Assembly: GCA_015065285.1 (NCBI GenBank)
Contig: SVQP01000009.1
Coordinates: forward strand, 1-51,826
Source: Oscillospiraceae bacterium
GTDB lineage: Bacteria; Bacillota; Clostridia; Oscillospirales; CAG-272
Reading direction: 5' to 3'
DNA length: 51,826 bases
How positions within the stretch are numbered: position 1 is the stretch's first letter; each line of letters starts with the position of its first letter. Both the position numbers and the translations under genes were made by a program. A model generated the notes under the pieces. It did no database searches. It had not been told where the DNA came from and worked only from the letters and a program-made list of their open reading frames with translations. This document shows positions 23,894-32,085 of the stretch, in pieces.

Positions 23894-24241
23894 ATGGCAA
23901 CCAAAAAGAAAGCTTCGAAAAACAACCTGACGCGCATTCTGATCAGTATCATTTTCATCGCACTGGGTACCTCCTCGGTGATCACTGCCCTGCAAGGACT
24001 GGTTACGCTCAATCTCAATATTGGCATTGCGGCAGTGCTGGGCATTCTGATGTTTGTCACAGGCATTATCAGCTTTTGCGGAAAAATCGTTGCATGCCGT
24101 GTGCTTGGCGTGATCATTTGCATTTTGTCCACTGCAATGTTTGTGCTCAGCCTTCCCTCCTGCACGCTCGCCTCACTGCAAGGTCCTGCCCTGTATCTGA
24201 CGCAGGCACTGCTGGCTTGGCTGTTCTTTGATCTGTCGTAA
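23894..24241 (+). CDS. Small integral membrane protein, unknown function
   Basis: A 115-residue protein with a Lys-rich cytoplasmic start (MATKKKASKNN) and four hydrophobic segments: about 14-36, 41-61, 66-88 and 95-113. It ends two residues after the last segment. The AGAGGAGA ribosome site and the divergent promoter at 23833 are strong. It is terminated by the shared hairpin at 24252. It matches the size and cassette layout of the small membrane genes at 4307, 4789 and 24954, but no sequence family is recognised. Confidence 0.7.
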   Translation: MATKKKASKNNLTRILISIIFIALGTSSVITALQGLVTLNLNIGIAAVLGILMFVTGIISFCGKIVACRVLGVIICILSTAMFVLSLPSCTLASLQGPALYLTQALLAWLFFDLS

Positions 24242-24251
24242 AATGAAAGAT

Positions 24252-24282
24252 GCGGATCCGCTATGGCGGATCCGCTTTTTTT
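24252..24282. terminator. Bidirectional terminator between small membrane gene and greA
   Basis: Perfect stem GCGGATCCGC / GCGGATCCGC around loop TATG followed by eight T residues. The arms are self-complementary. It ends at the greA stop at 24281 and serves the plus-strand gene most clearly. Confidence 0.88.
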
Positions 24283-24781
24283 AATAGGTGGAAATGGGAA
24301 GATCAGGGTCATCCTCACCCTTTTTGATCTCAAGAATTTTGACGGGATAGCTGACCTGCGCATTGACGTGCACGGTCACGGTCTGCCCCACCTTTTTGCC
24401 CATCAGTGCCTTGCCAAAGGGGGAATCCTGGGAAATGCAATCCTTGAAAACGTCATTACGCAGTGTGGTGACCAGACGGATCTCGCGGTATTCGTCATCC
24501 TCGGGATAATAGATCTTGACCAGATCAAAAAGTCCCACCACGCCCTCACGGGAGTCGGTTTCGACAATGATGGCGGTGTCGATCATATTCTCCAGATAGC
24601 GGATGCGGCTCTTGTTGGCATTATATTCGCGCTTAGCGCAGCGGTACTCATCGTTCTCGGAAAGATCTCCGTACTCGCGTGTACGCTTGACCTCCTCACG
24701 CAAAGCGGGAATACGGCGGCGACGCTCCTGCAGCTCCTCTTCCATTTTCTGTATATCAATTTTGGTAAGCTTATCATGCAT
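24281..24781 (-). CDS. greA: GreA/GreB-family transcript cleavage factor
   Basis: A 166-residue protein, normal for GreA. The N-terminal coiled coil (about 1-78) carries the tip motif GDLSENDEY, whose acidic residues reach into RNA polymerase and stimulate cleavage of backtracked RNA. The C-terminal FKBP-like domain ends with the hallmark DSPFGKALMGKKVGQTV. The promoter is at 24823-24851. It is monocistronic and convergent with a small membrane protein gene. The last residues (EDDPDLPISTY) are a short acidic extension. Confidence 0.92.
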   Translation of the reverse strand: MHDKLTKIDIQKMEEELQERRRRIPALREEVKRTREYGDLSENDEYRCAKREYNANKSRIRYLENMIDTAIIVETDSREGVVGLFDLVKIYYPEDDEYREIRLVTTLRNDVFKDCISQDSPFGKALMGKKVGQTVTVHVNAQVSYPVKILEIKKGEDDPDLPISTY

Positions 24782-24822
24782 GATTGTGTCCTCTTTCTGC
24801 AGTCATTGGAATCTTTTCTCAT

Positions 24823-24851
24823 ATTTTAGCATATATGCGACAAATAATCAA
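24823..24851 (-). promoter_or_regulatory. Promoter of greA
   Basis: Minus strand TTGATT (24851-24846), 17-base spacer ending TGC, TAAAAT (24828-24823). Confidence 0.7.
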
Positions 24852-24890
24852 CAAATGTCGCATATTTTATTCAATTTTTTTTAAAAAGTC

Positions 24891-24919
24891 TTGACAAACA
24901 AAACAAATGTGTATATAAT
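24891..24919 (+). promoter_or_regulatory. Consensus promoter of small membrane protein gene
   Basis: TTGACA at 24891-24896, 17-base spacer, TATAAT at 24914-24919, 35 bases before the start at 24954. Confidence 0.88.
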
Positions 24920-24953
24920 GTAACTACCAAAATACATATTGGAGGAGTTTATC

Positions 24954-25223
24954 ATGAACAAGATCGTATTTGGTATTCTGACCATTCTCTTCAACTCAAT
25001 TGGTGTTCCCTGCTTCATTCAGGGCAACGTTAAGGCTGGTATCCTGAGAATCGTTCTGGGCGTTGTTACCTGCGGTGTTATTGGTTTCATCAATGAGATC
25101 ATGGGCATCATCCTGGGCATCAAGGTTCTGATGATGAGCGATGAAGATTTCCAGGCTCAGTACGGCACCATTGCTATGGGTATCCCGAAGGGCGCTCCCA
25201 AGGCTGAAGAGTCTGCAGAGTAA
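24954..25223 (+). CDS. Small TM2-like membrane protein
   Basis: An 89-residue protein with two hydrophobic segments (about 4-22 and 27-55) joined by a short GNVKAG turn, and a polar tail (about 60-89, ending KAEESAE). Two helices with a tight loop and the sequence GIPCF/GNVKAGILRIVLGV-type layout are reminiscent of TM2-domain proteins. The ATG at 24954 follows GGAGGAG by six bases; a TTG just upstream is part of that ribosome site. It is a self-contained promoter-terminator cassette. Strong expression is likely from the consensus promoter. Function unknown. Confidence 0.75.
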   Translation: MNKIVFGILTILFNSIGVPCFIQGNVKAGILRIVLGVVTCGVIGFINEIMGIILGIKVLMMSDEDFQAQYGTIAMGIPKGAPKAEESAE

Positions 25224-25237
25224 TCCACAACACTCAT

Positions 25238-25267
25238 AAAAAACCGAGCTTGCGAGCTCGGTTTTTT
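25238..25267 (+). terminator. Intrinsic terminator of the TM2-like gene
   Basis: ACCGAGCT / AGCTCGGT stem around TGCG, flanked by A and T runs of six. Confidence 0.88.
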
Positions 25268-25287
25268 ATATTTTTTCATTCTGTCTA

Positions 25288-25316
25288 TTTACAAACGCAA
25301 AATCATATGCTATACT
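25288..25316 (+). promoter_or_regulatory. Promoter of tRNA-Ala
   Basis: TTTACA at 25288-25293, 17-base spacer ending TGC, TATACT at 25311-25316; the tRNA starts 11 bases later. Confidence 0.78.
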
Positions 25317-25327
25317 GTATGCAACAA

Positions 25328-25403
25328 GGGGCATTAGCGCAGCTGGGAGCGCACAACACTGGCAGTGTTGGGGTCAGGGGTTCAAGTCCCCTATGCTCCA
25401 CCA
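25328..25403 (+). tRNA. tRNA-Ala (anticodon GGC), CCA encoded
   Basis: A complete 76-base cloverleaf. The acceptor stem is GGGGCAT/ATGCTCC with the G3-U70 wobble that identifies alanine tRNAs, D stem GCGC/GCGC, anticodon stem CAACA/TGTTG with loop CTGGCAG (anticodon GGC), and T arm GGGGTTCAAGTCCCC. CCA is encoded. It has its own promoter and terminator. Confidence 0.95.
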
Positions 25404-25407
25404 AAAA

Positions 25408-25443
25408 ACAGAGAGGGAGTCCAACGGACTCCCTCTCTGTTTT
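25408..25443 (+). terminator. Intrinsic terminator of tRNA-Ala
   Basis: A 15-base stem beginning ACAGAGAGGGAGTCC around loop AAC and ending in a run of T, four bases after the tRNA. Confidence 0.9.
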
Positions 25444-25581
25444 TTGCTGATGCTGCACCGACTTGAGCCCCACGCGCGAACGAGCAACCCATTTATGTCA
25501 TCCTGATCGAAGACGCGAGGACTCGCATCCCCTTTTCGTGTCATCCTGAGCAAGCAAACACCCCGGTGTGGGTGTTTGCGC

Positions 25582-25672
25582 GTCGAACTTTCAAAAATCT
25601 GCAAAAAATTGCTGATTTTTGAAAGTCAAAGCGCAAGGATTGCGCTTTGAGGATCTGGGAAACGGTTTATGA
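25582..25672. repeat. 91-base paired-hairpin module, copy 1
   Basis: Begins GTCGAACTTTC and ends GGTTTATGA. It has two hairpins: CTTTCAAAAATC/GATTTTTGAAAG enclosing GCAA/TTGC, then CAAAGCGCAA/TTGCGCTTTG with loop GGA. Copy 2 is at 34228-34318 with the same length. Confidence 0.85.
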
Positions 25673-25685
25673 CACGCGAAAAAGC

Positions 25686-25800
25686 CTCCCCTTTAGGGGA
25701 GGGGGACCGCAGTGAAGCGGCGCAGCGTGCCGCTTCGCGATTGCGGTGGAGGGGTTGCCTCCCTTTTAAGGGAGGTGGCAAATGCTGCGGCATTTGCCGA
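25686..25800. repeat. GC-rich palindromic block with inverse partner at 25864-25920
   Basis: Contains CCTCCCCTTTAGGGGAGG, then GGGGACCGCAGTGAAGCGG, GCGGTGGAGGGG, CCTCCCTTTTAAGGGAGG and GGCAAATGCTGCGGCATTTG(CC), a chain of palindromes. The 25864-25920 segment (CCACTCCACCGC ... CACTGCGGTCCCCCTC) reads as the inverse of the middle part. Similar blocks are common between genes in gut clostridia. Confidence 0.7.
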
Positions 25801-26293
25801 AGGGTTCTATTTTCCAATCATATAGGATCGATAAATTGGTGAAAGAGCGTCCTTACGGTGACCCACTCCACCGCTGTTCGCTTGCGCTCACTGCGGTCCC
25901 CCTCTACCCGGCGGGAGAGGCATAGTTAATCCGGCTAAGCAGACGTCTTGCAAACCCATCGCAGATCCCGCGCTGCGCGCGCTTTTGCTCGCTCAATTCC
26001 GCGGCTCTGCCGCGAAATATTCGACCCGCAAAAGTTCGACTCGGTCGCTCTGCGACCTCGCTCAGGATGACACAAAGGGGGGGCGCGTCCAAAGTGTTTA
26101 CGTGGCGGGTCGTCAAGGTGCCGACCCCTACCGAGGTTGTTGCCGCAGGCAGGATGACACGTAAGGGATACACACCCGATGTGCTTGCAAGGCGGCAGCA
26201 AGCCACCGCCCTACGAGAACAACCGACCGTAAGCACTTGCCAAATTTTCATTCCCGTTCTTTTTCCCGATTCCAAATCCCCCGTTTCTCTCTC

Positions 26294-26322
26294 TTGAAAA
26301 AAGCAAAATGGTATGCTATAAT
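26294..26322 (+). promoter_or_regulatory. Promoter of the araC-type regulator
   Basis: TTGAAA at 26294-26299, 17-base spacer ending TGC, TATAAT at 26317-26322, 29 bases before the ATG at 26351. Confidence 0.8.
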
Positions 26323-26350
26323 AACCTTAACAACGGCACGGAGGTAGCGT

Positions 26351-27157
26351 ATGGAACCCTTGCTTTACGAAATTGAGCACGGAATCGGCACCGGGCATTT
26401 TATGCTCTATGAGCGCGACAATCACGTTTTTCCCATGCACATGCACCGCTGCTATGAATTTGTGTTGATGCTCTCGGGACAGATGAGCATGCACATTGAA
26501 AAGCAGGAATATCTGCTTGGAAAGGGCGATCTTGTGCTGATCAAGCCCAACAGCCTGCACAGCTATCACTCCAACGAGCAGCTGCAGGGCAAATGCCTGA
26601 TCTGCGTTTTTTCGCAAGATCTGATTGCCGCGGTCACAGACCCCTTGACCAAATACAAGCTGCCGTCTCCTATCATTCGCAGCATCCCCTCCTTTTACAG
26701 AGAAATGTTTACCTCGATCAACGAGGACAGCGACCTTGCCACAAGAAAAGGATTTCTGTATACCATCAGCGGTCTTTTTTACCAATCCCTGGACTTTGAC
26801 ACAGAGGACGACCTGGCGAAGGACACCTTGCTGTTGCGCGATATTTTCGTCTATCTTGAAAGCCACATGGCAGAGCCCTGCACGCTCAAGGGCATGGCAT
26901 CGGAGCTTGGATACAGCCCTGCCTATATCTCCCGATATTTCACGCAGGCGGTGGGACTTCCCTTCTATACCTACGTGCAATCAATCAAAATGGACAGAGC
27001 TTGCTACCTGTTGCTCAACACACGCGACAGCGTGCTTTCGATCGCCATGCAGTGCGGCTTTCCCACGCTCTCCAGCTTTAACCGCACCTTTCGCATCACT
27101 CTGGGCGAAACACCGCGCGAATACCGTAAACGCGCCCTTGTACGCTCTTCTGACTAA
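26351..27157 (+). CDS. AraC-family transcriptional regulator of the fucose module
   Basis: A 268-residue regulator. The N-terminal cupin-type sensor (about 15-100; HVFPMHMHRCYEFVLMLSGQ, GDLVLIKPNSLHSY) would bind a sugar, and two C-terminal helix-turn-helix motifs (about 168-262; MASELGYSPAYISRYFTQ and IAMQCGFPTLSSFNRTF) bind DNA. The final TPREYRK is the family signature. The start is preceded by GGAGG, only one base or so beyond the optimal spacing. It lies just upstream of fucI in the same direction, separated by a terminator, so it probably senses fucose or a related sugar and controls the fucI operon; that link is positional inference. Confidence 0.9.
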   Translation: MEPLLYEIEHGIGTGHFMLYERDNHVFPMHMHRCYEFVLMLSGQMSMHIEKQEYLLGKGDLVLIKPNSLHSYHSNEQLQGKCLICVFSQDLIAAVTDPLTKYKLPSPIIRSIPSFYREMFTSINEDSDLATRKGFLYTISGLFYQSLDFDTEDDLAKDTLLLRDIFVYLESHMAEPCTLKGMASELGYSPAYISRYFTQAVGLPFYTYVQSIKMDRACYLLLNTRDSVLSIAMQCGFPTLSSFNRTFRITLGETPREYRKRALVRSSD

Positions 27158-27165
27158 CCCCGACG

Positions 27166-27196
27166 GGATACCTTTGCCAAAAGGTATCCTTTTTTA
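27166..27196 (+). terminator. Intrinsic terminator of the araC-type gene
   Basis: GGATACCTTT / AAAGGTATCC stem with loop GCCA and seven T residues, nine bases after the stop. Confidence 0.85.
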
Positions 27197-27246
27197 TTCG
27201 GCTCCCAAAAATGTCAAGAATTGATCACTTTTTGTCATAAATTTAT

Positions 27247-27275
27247 TAGAATATACATCAATTTTATGCTATAAT
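27247..27275 (+). promoter_or_regulatory. Extended -10 promoter of fucI
   Basis: TGC-TATAAT at 27267-27275. The -35 position (TAGAAT, 27247-27252) is poor, which fits a promoter that needs an activator such as the adjacent AraC-type protein. Confidence 0.6.
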
Positions 27276-27348
27276 GATTATAATCGAAAAAGCATATCCG
27301 CAAAAAGTACCCGATGATCAAAATTCGAAATATATGGAGGAAATCAAA

Positions 27349-29151
27349 ATGGCAAATAACCGTTACGTAGGCGCTTACCCTGTAATCGGCATCAGACCCA
27401 CCATTGACGGACGCAGAGGCGTTCTGCAGGTCAGAGAATCGCTTGAGGCGCAGACCATGAACATGGCGAAGAGTGCCGCTGCGCTCTTTGAAGAAAATCT
27501 CCGCTATTCCGACGGCACTCCCGTCAAGGTAGTCATTGCAGATACCACCATCGGTCGCGTGGGCGAGGCTGCCGCATGCGCTGAAAAATTCCGCCGTGAG
27601 GGCGTGGCAATCACGCTGACCGTTACCCCCTGTTGGTGCTACGGTGCGGAAACCATGGATATGGAATACGACACCATCAAGGCTGTCTGGGGCTTTAACG
27701 GCACAGAGCGTCCCGGCGCCGTTTACCTTGCATCGGTGCTTGCAACCCATGCGCAGAAGGGTCTGCCCGCATTTGGTATTTACGGGCACGACGTGCAGAA
27801 CTGCGACGATACCTCCATTCCCAAGGACGTCAAGGAAAAGCTGCTCCGCTTTGGTCGCGCTGCAGTGGCTGCAGCTACCATGAGAGGCAAATCCTATTTG
27901 CAGATCGGCTCGATCTGCATGGGCATCGGTGGCTCGATCATCAGCACCGACTTTATTGAGGATTACCTTGGCATGAGAGTAGAATCGGTGGACGAGGTGG
28001 AAATCATCCGTCGCATGACCGAGGAAATTTACGACAAGGCTGAATACCAAAAGGCTCTGGAATGGGTCAAGGCAAACTGCATTGAGGGCTTTGACAAAAA
28101 CCCCGAAGAGCTGCAAAAGACCCGCGAGCAAAAGGATGCCGATTGGGAATTTGTGACCAAGATGATGGTCATTATCAAGGACCTGATGAGCGGCAACCCC
28201 AATCTGCCCGAGGACTGTCGCGAGGAAATGGTTGGTCACAACGCCATCGCAGCAGGATTCCAGGGTCAGAGACAGTGGACCGACTTTTACCCCAACTGTG
28301 ACTTCCCCGAGGCAATGCTCAACACCTCGTTTGACTGGAACGGTGCGCGTGAGCCTTACATTCTGGCAACAGAGAACGACGTGCTCAACGGCATTGGCAT
28401 GCTGTTCATGAAGCTGCTGACCGGACGCGCACAGATGTTTGCAGACGTGCGTACCTATTGGAGCGGCGATGCCATCAAGGGCTGTACCGGCTACGAGATC
28501 GAGGGCAAGGCTGCAGCAGCCGACGGTATTATCCACTTGATCAACTCGGGTGCTTGCTGCCTCGATGCCAACGGTGCTGCCAAGGATGAAAACGGCAATG
28601 CCGTGATCAAGCCCTGGTACGAGATCACCGAGCAGGATGCCAAGGCAATTATGGAAAACACTACGTGGAACTATGCCGACCTTGGCTATTTCCGCGGTGG
28701 CGGCTACTCCTCCCGCTTTGAAACCAAGGACGAAATGCCCTGCACCATGATCCGCCTGAACCTTGTAAAGGGTCTTGGCCCCGTGCTGCAGATCGCAGAG
28801 GGCTGGACCGTGGGTCTGCCCGCAGACGTTTCGGATACCCTTTGGAAGAGAACCGACTACACCTGGCCCTGTACCTGGTTTGCTCCCAGATGCGACGGCC
28901 GCGAGGGCTCTCCCTTCAAGACCGCTTACGACGTGATGAACAACTGGGGTGCCAACCACGGTGCCATCAGCTACGGTCATATCGGTGCAGACCTGATCAG
29001 CCTTTGCGCAATGCTCCGCATCCCCGTTTCCATGCACAACGTGCCGGATGAAAAGATCTTCCGCCCCGCAGCATGGAATGCATTCGGCATGGACAAGGAA
29101 GGTCAGGACTACCGTGCATGCGCTTGCTACGGTCCCTTGTTCGGCAAATGA
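27349..29151 (+). CDS. fucI: L-fucose isomerase
   Basis: A 600-residue enzyme, the size of E. coli FucI (591). The N-terminal sequence [20 protein letters not shown] is the classic FucI start; further hallmarks are [13 protein letters not shown] near 188, the [19 protein letters not shown] segment near 330 with metal-binding Glu and Asp, and [20 protein letters not shown] at the C-terminus. It interconverts L-fucose and L-fuculose (and often D-arabinose and D-ribulose) using Mn2+. The ATG at 27349 follows GGAGGAA by six bases. It is the first gene of an operon with GH95 and fucU. No fuculose kinase or aldolase is in the window. Confidence 0.96.
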   Translation: MANNRYVGAYPVIGIRPTIDGRRGVLQVRESLEAQTMNMAKSAAALFEENLRYSDGTPVKVVIADTTIGRVGEAAACAEKFRREGVAITLTVTPCWCYGAETMDMEYDTIKAVWGFNGTERPGAVYLASVLATHAQKGLPAFGIYGHDVQNCDDTSIPKDVKEKLLRFGRAAVAAATMRGKSYLQIGSICMGIGGSIISTDFIEDYLGMRVESVDEVEIIRRMTEEIYDKAEYQKALEWVKANCIEGFDKNPEELQKTREQKDADWEFVTKMMVIIKDLMSGNPNLPEDCREEMVGHNAIAAGFQGQRQWTDFYPNCDFPEAMLNTSFDWNGAREPYILATENDVLNGIGMLFMKLLTGRAQMFADVRTYWSGDAIKGCTGYEIEGKAAAADGIIHLINSGACCLDANGAAKDENGNAVIKPWYEITEQDAKAIMENTTWNYADLGYFRGGGYSSRFETKDEMPCTMIRLNLVKGLGPVLQIAEGWTVGLPADVSDTLWKRTDYTWPCTWFAPRCDGREGSPFKTAYDVMNNWGANHGAISYGHIGADLISLCAMLRIPVSMHNVPDEKIFRPAAWNAFGMDKEGQDYRACACYGPLFGK

Positions 29152-29307
29152 TCCGAAACATGTTCGAAAGCATTGACAATTCAAACAAGCCCGTCTTGTC
29201 ACCGTCCCTTCGGGGGCGACGAGCTGATCATTGAGGTCATTGCATAACGCATATCAATCATCGCAGGCTGCACCGATTCGTGCAGCCTGCCGATTAAGGA
29301 GATCATG
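29152..29307 (+). promoter_or_regulatory. fucI-GH95 spacer with hairpins
   Basis: 156 bases between fucI and the GH95 gene. They contain a short CGTC-CCCTTCGGGG-GACG hairpin near 29199-29222 and a 12-base-stem hairpin GCAGGCTGCAC/GTGCAGCCTGC at 29264-29291, directly before the GH95 ribosome site. No T-run follows, so the second hairpin more likely stabilises or paces the mRNA than terminates it. Confidence 0.55.
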
Positions 29308-31515
29308 ATGAGCAGACATATCTATACGTTGAAAAAGCCTGCAGGCTGGCACAAGGAGCTGTGGCGCGAGGCGCTGCCCCTTGGCAACGGCTTGACAGGG
29401 GCACTCATTCCCGGTATGATCGGCACCGAGTGCATTACGCTCAATCGCCACGACCTTTGGGAGGGTGGCGCAGAATGTAAAATTCCCGACGTCTCTGATA
29501 CAATTCGTGCCATGCAAGACGCGATCAATCGCGGTGACTTTGCATCTGCCAACCGCGAGAATCTGGGCGCGGCACTGCAGCAAAAGGGCGGGGCTACGCC
29601 CATTGCCTGCCCGCATCCGCTGGGCTGGCTGGAGATTGCATTTGCCCCCGAAAAGCTTTTCAAAGATTACCGCCGCGGCTTGAATATGCAAACCGGTGAA
29701 GCCTTTTTGGATTTTTCAGTGGACGGCTGCCGCTACCGCCGCACCGCATTTGTTTCACGCGACGCGGACGTATTCGTCATGCGCATGACTGCCGACCGCC
29801 CCTTCCAAGCCACCTATTCGCTGCGCCTTTATAACGGGGTCAGCGAGTGCAAGCCCCACCCGGACGGCATTTATCTTGCCTCTGCCGAGGGCTACAGCGC
29901 AGCACGCGTGCAATTCTTGGGTGATTGTACCGTTACAATCAAAGAAAATTCCCTTTGCGTCTGCGGCTCTGATTACACGGTGCTTGTGCGCTGCGCCTCT
30001 CACGGTTCAGACTGCTCGCTTGATCACGTATCGGGCAAAACCTACGAGCAGCTGCTGTACGAGCACACAGCCTTGCACCAACCGCTTTATGACAGCGTGA
30101 GCATTGAGCTTGCCGACGACGCGGCATTTGACGCGACCAACGAGCAGCTGCTCGTGCAAGCCTATGAGGATCAAGCCTGTGCAGCACTTTTGGAGCGTCT
30201 TTGGAGATTTGGACGCTATCTGTTCATTTCCGCAGCCTCCGAGCATGGCAATCCCGTACCGCTCTACGGCATCTGGCACGGTGACCACCACCTTGCCTGG
30301 AGCCAATACGTAGCCAACGAAAACGTGGAGATCACCTACTGGCATGCCATGGCAGGCGGTCTTTGCTATGCCATTCCTCCCCTGCTGCGCTACTATACCG
30401 CGCGCCTTGCAAAGCTGCGCGAATGCGCAAGATCCATTTATGGCACACGCGGCATCTGGATCTCAGCATACACAGCACCCGATTCGTTCGGTGCAAGCGT
30501 TCCCGTAGCGGTCATTCTCAACTGGACAGGCTGCGCGGGCTGGCTGTGCCGCCATTTCTGGGAATACTACCTTTACACGGGTGACGTACAGCTTCTTTCC
30601 GAAGAAATTTTGCCCTTCATGCATGAGGCTGCCCTGTTCTATCTGGACTTTGCGCAAAAGGACGGCGACTATATCAGCCTTGCGCCCTCGGTTTCCCCCG
30701 AAAACACCCCCGACAAAGCCCCCGGCGTGGTTGCGCGCAATGCCACCATGGATTTTGCCATTCTCAAGGAGCTTTTGACCAATCTTCTCAGTGGCATGGA
30801 GATCACGGGCATGTACACGGACGAGGGGGAGCAGTTTGCAGATCTTCTTGCAAAAATTCCGCCCTATATGATCAACGAGGACGGTGCGATCAAGGAATGG
30901 ATGGACGAATCTATCAAGGACAACTATCACCACCGTCACCTCTCGCACATCTACCCCGTATTCCCCGGAAACGAGGTCAACGCACACGGGCAGCCCGAGC
31001 TGTTCGAGGCATTCAAGCAAGCCGTGCGCCTGCGCAAGCTGGGTGCGCAATCCGGCTGGTCGCTTGCCCACATGGCAAGCATTTATGCGCGCATGGGCGA
31101 GGGCGAGCGCAGCATGGAATGCCTGGACGTTATGACCAAGAGCGTGATCATGGATTCGCTGCTGACCACCCACAACGACTGGCGCCGCATGGGCATAACG
31201 CTTGAGTGGGAGGGCGAGGCATTCGTACAGCTGGATGCGAATTTTGGCATTGTCAACGCACTGCAGGAAATGCTGTTCTGCGCACAAAAGGGCGCGCTTT
31301 CCATTCTGCCCGCGCTGCCCAAGCGCCTTGCAAGCGGTGCTTTACGCGGCATTGTATTCCCTGAGGGCAAAGTCGATATCGCCTGGGACAGGGACGGTCG
31401 GGTCACGCTGACCGTACACGCTACCCGTGCACTGGATACAGACGTTTTATTGCGCGGCAACAAGGTTTGCCATCTGACACTTGAAGCGGGCGAGAGCCGC
31501 ACGCTGTCGCTTTGA
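29308..31515 (+). CDS. GH95-family alpha-L-fucosidase-like enzyme, cytoplasmic
   Basis: A 735-residue protein with the GH95 layout: an N-terminal beta domain (WREALPLGNGLTGALIPG, LNRHDLWEGG), a linker, and a catalytic (alpha/alpha)6 barrel with YGIWHGDHHLAWSQYVANEN and EITYWHAMAGGL near 310-350. Later come HRHLSHIYPVFPGNE and the C-terminal beta domain. GH95 enzymes cleave alpha-1,2-linked fucose by inversion. There is no signal peptide, so the substrate must be imported. The ATG at 29308 is six bases after GGAG; an ATG three bases earlier is too close. The position between fucI and fucU supports fucose release in the cytoplasm. Some family members act on galactose, so substrate is likely, not certain. 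Confidence 0.9.
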   Translation: MSRHIYTLKKPAGWHKELWREALPLGNGLTGALIPGMIGTECITLNRHDLWEGGAECKIPDVSDTIRAMQDAINRGDFASANRENLGAALQQKGGATPIACPHPLGWLEIAFAPEKLFKDYRRGLNMQTGEAFLDFSVDGCRYRRTAFVSRDADVFVMRMTADRPFQATYSLRLYNGVSECKPHPDGIYLASAEGYSAARVQFLGDCTVTIKENSLCVCGSDYTVLVRCASHGSDCSLDHVSGKTYEQLLYEHTALHQPLYDSVSIELADDAAFDATNEQLLVQAYEDQACAALLERLWRFGRYLFISAASEHGNPVPLYGIWHGDHHLAWSQYVANENVEITYWHAMAGGLCYAIPPLLRYYTARLAKLRECARSIYGTRGIWISAYTAPDSFGASVPVAVILNWTGCAGWLCRHFWEYYLYTGDVQLLSEEILPFMHEAALFYLDFAQKDGDYISLAPSVSPENTPDKAPGVVARNATMDFAILKELLTNLLSGMEITGMYTDEGEQFADLLAKIPPYMINEDGAIKEWMDESIKDNYHHRHLSHIYPVFPGNEVNAHGQPELFEAFKQAVRLRKLGAQSGWSLAHMASIYARMGEGERSMECLDVMTKSVIMDSLLTTHNDWRRMGITLEWEGEAFVQLDANFGIVNALQEMLFCAQKGALSILPALPKRLASGALRGIVFPEGKVDIAWDRDGRVTLTVHATRALDTDVLLRGNKVCHLTLEAGESRTLSL

Positions 31516-31536
31516 TAAGAAAAGAGGTAACCGATC

Positions 31537-31971
31537 ATGTTAAAGAATATTCCCCCCATCATTTCCCCCGAAATGCTCAAGGTGCTGTGCGAGATGGGGC
31601 ATGGCGACCGCCTTGTCATTGCAGATGCCAATTTTCCCGCTGCCAGCATGGGCAAGGATGCCATTGTGCTGCGCGCGGACGGCCACAATGCAACCGAGCT
31701 TCTGGATGCCATTCTGACCCTGTTTCCGCTGGATACCTACGTATCTTACCCCGTTTCCCTGATGCAGGTCATACCGGGTGATCCGGTCAAAACACCCATC
31801 TGGAACGAATACAAGGCAATTGTTGCCAAGTATGACGAGCGCGGTGCAGATGCCTTTTGCGAGATCGAACGCATGGCTTTTTACGAACAATCCAAAAAGG
31901 TCTATGCCATCATCGCAACCGGAGAAAAGGCGTTGTATGCCAACCTCATCCTGCAAAAGGGCGTGATCTGA
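31537..31971 (+). CDS. fucU: L-fucose mutarotase (RbsD/FucU family)
   Basis: A 144-residue RbsD/FucU protein. The family start LKNIPPIISPEMLKVLCEMGHGD is followed by the catalytic His in GHGDRLVIADANFPA and a C-terminal YANLILQKGVI. FucU interconverts alpha and beta anomers of L-fucose so that the isomerase can use both. The gene is 21 bases after GH95 and ends the operon before the terminator at 31979. AGAGGTAA precedes the start. FucU rather than RbsD is chosen because of the neighbours fucI and GH95. Confidence 0.93.
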   Translation: MLKNIPPIISPEMLKVLCEMGHGDRLVIADANFPAASMGKDAIVLRADGHNATELLDAILTLFPLDTYVSYPVSLMQVIPGDPVKTPIWNEYKAIVAKYDERGADAFCEIERMAFYEQSKKVYAIIATGEKALYANLILQKGVI

Positions 31972-31978
31972 CGCTTTT

Positions 31979-32008
31979 GGGACTGCATTTTCATGCAGTC
32001 CCCTTTTT
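31979..32008 (+). terminator. Intrinsic terminator of the fucose operon
   Basis: GGGACTGCAT / ATGCAGTCCC stem with loop TTTC followed by C and five T residues, seven bases after the fucU stop. Confidence 0.9.
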
Positions 32009-32024
32009 GCTTGCAAAACATCCC

Positions 32025-32053
32025 TTTACAAAATCGGGGATTTGTGGTATACT
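32025..32053 (+). promoter_or_regulatory. Promoter of cca
   Basis: TTTACA at 32025-32030, 17-base spacer ending TGG, TATACT at 32048-32053, 32 bases before the ATG. Confidence 0.75.
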
Positions 32054-32085
32054 GGGCACAGAACGAATACAAGTGAGGTGATCCC

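Larger units (their letters stand above)
25444..26293. repeat. Repeat island 1 (no gene)
   Basis: 850 bases without a supportable gene, made of mosaic repeats. It holds TGTCATCCTGA at 25496 and 25539, the inverse CTCAGGATGACA at 26061, and AGGATGACAC at 26151. The 91-base module at 25582-25672 and the 39-base block at 25933-25971 recur in island 2. A GC-rich block at 25686-25800 is partly repeated in inverse at 25864-25920. A 20-base block TCGACCCGCAAAAGTTCGAC is at 26021-26040. Variable hairpins (for example GCGGCTCTGCCGC near 26001) lie between the fixed blocks. The last 40 bases approach the araC promoter. Confidence 0.85.

Noticed and set aside
26301-27157. Riboswitch or leader upstream of the araC gene
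   Set aside because: Only 28 bases lie between the -10 box and the start; no conserved structure is visible.
27235-29202. 655-codon minus-strand open frame
   Set aside because: It lies wholly antisense to fucI, which has clear family motifs. The frame is open because of codon bias.
29159-29228. Small peptide gene in the fucI-GH95 spacer
   Set aside because: A 22-codon frame from ATG at 29159 has no ribosome site and no similarity that I recognise.
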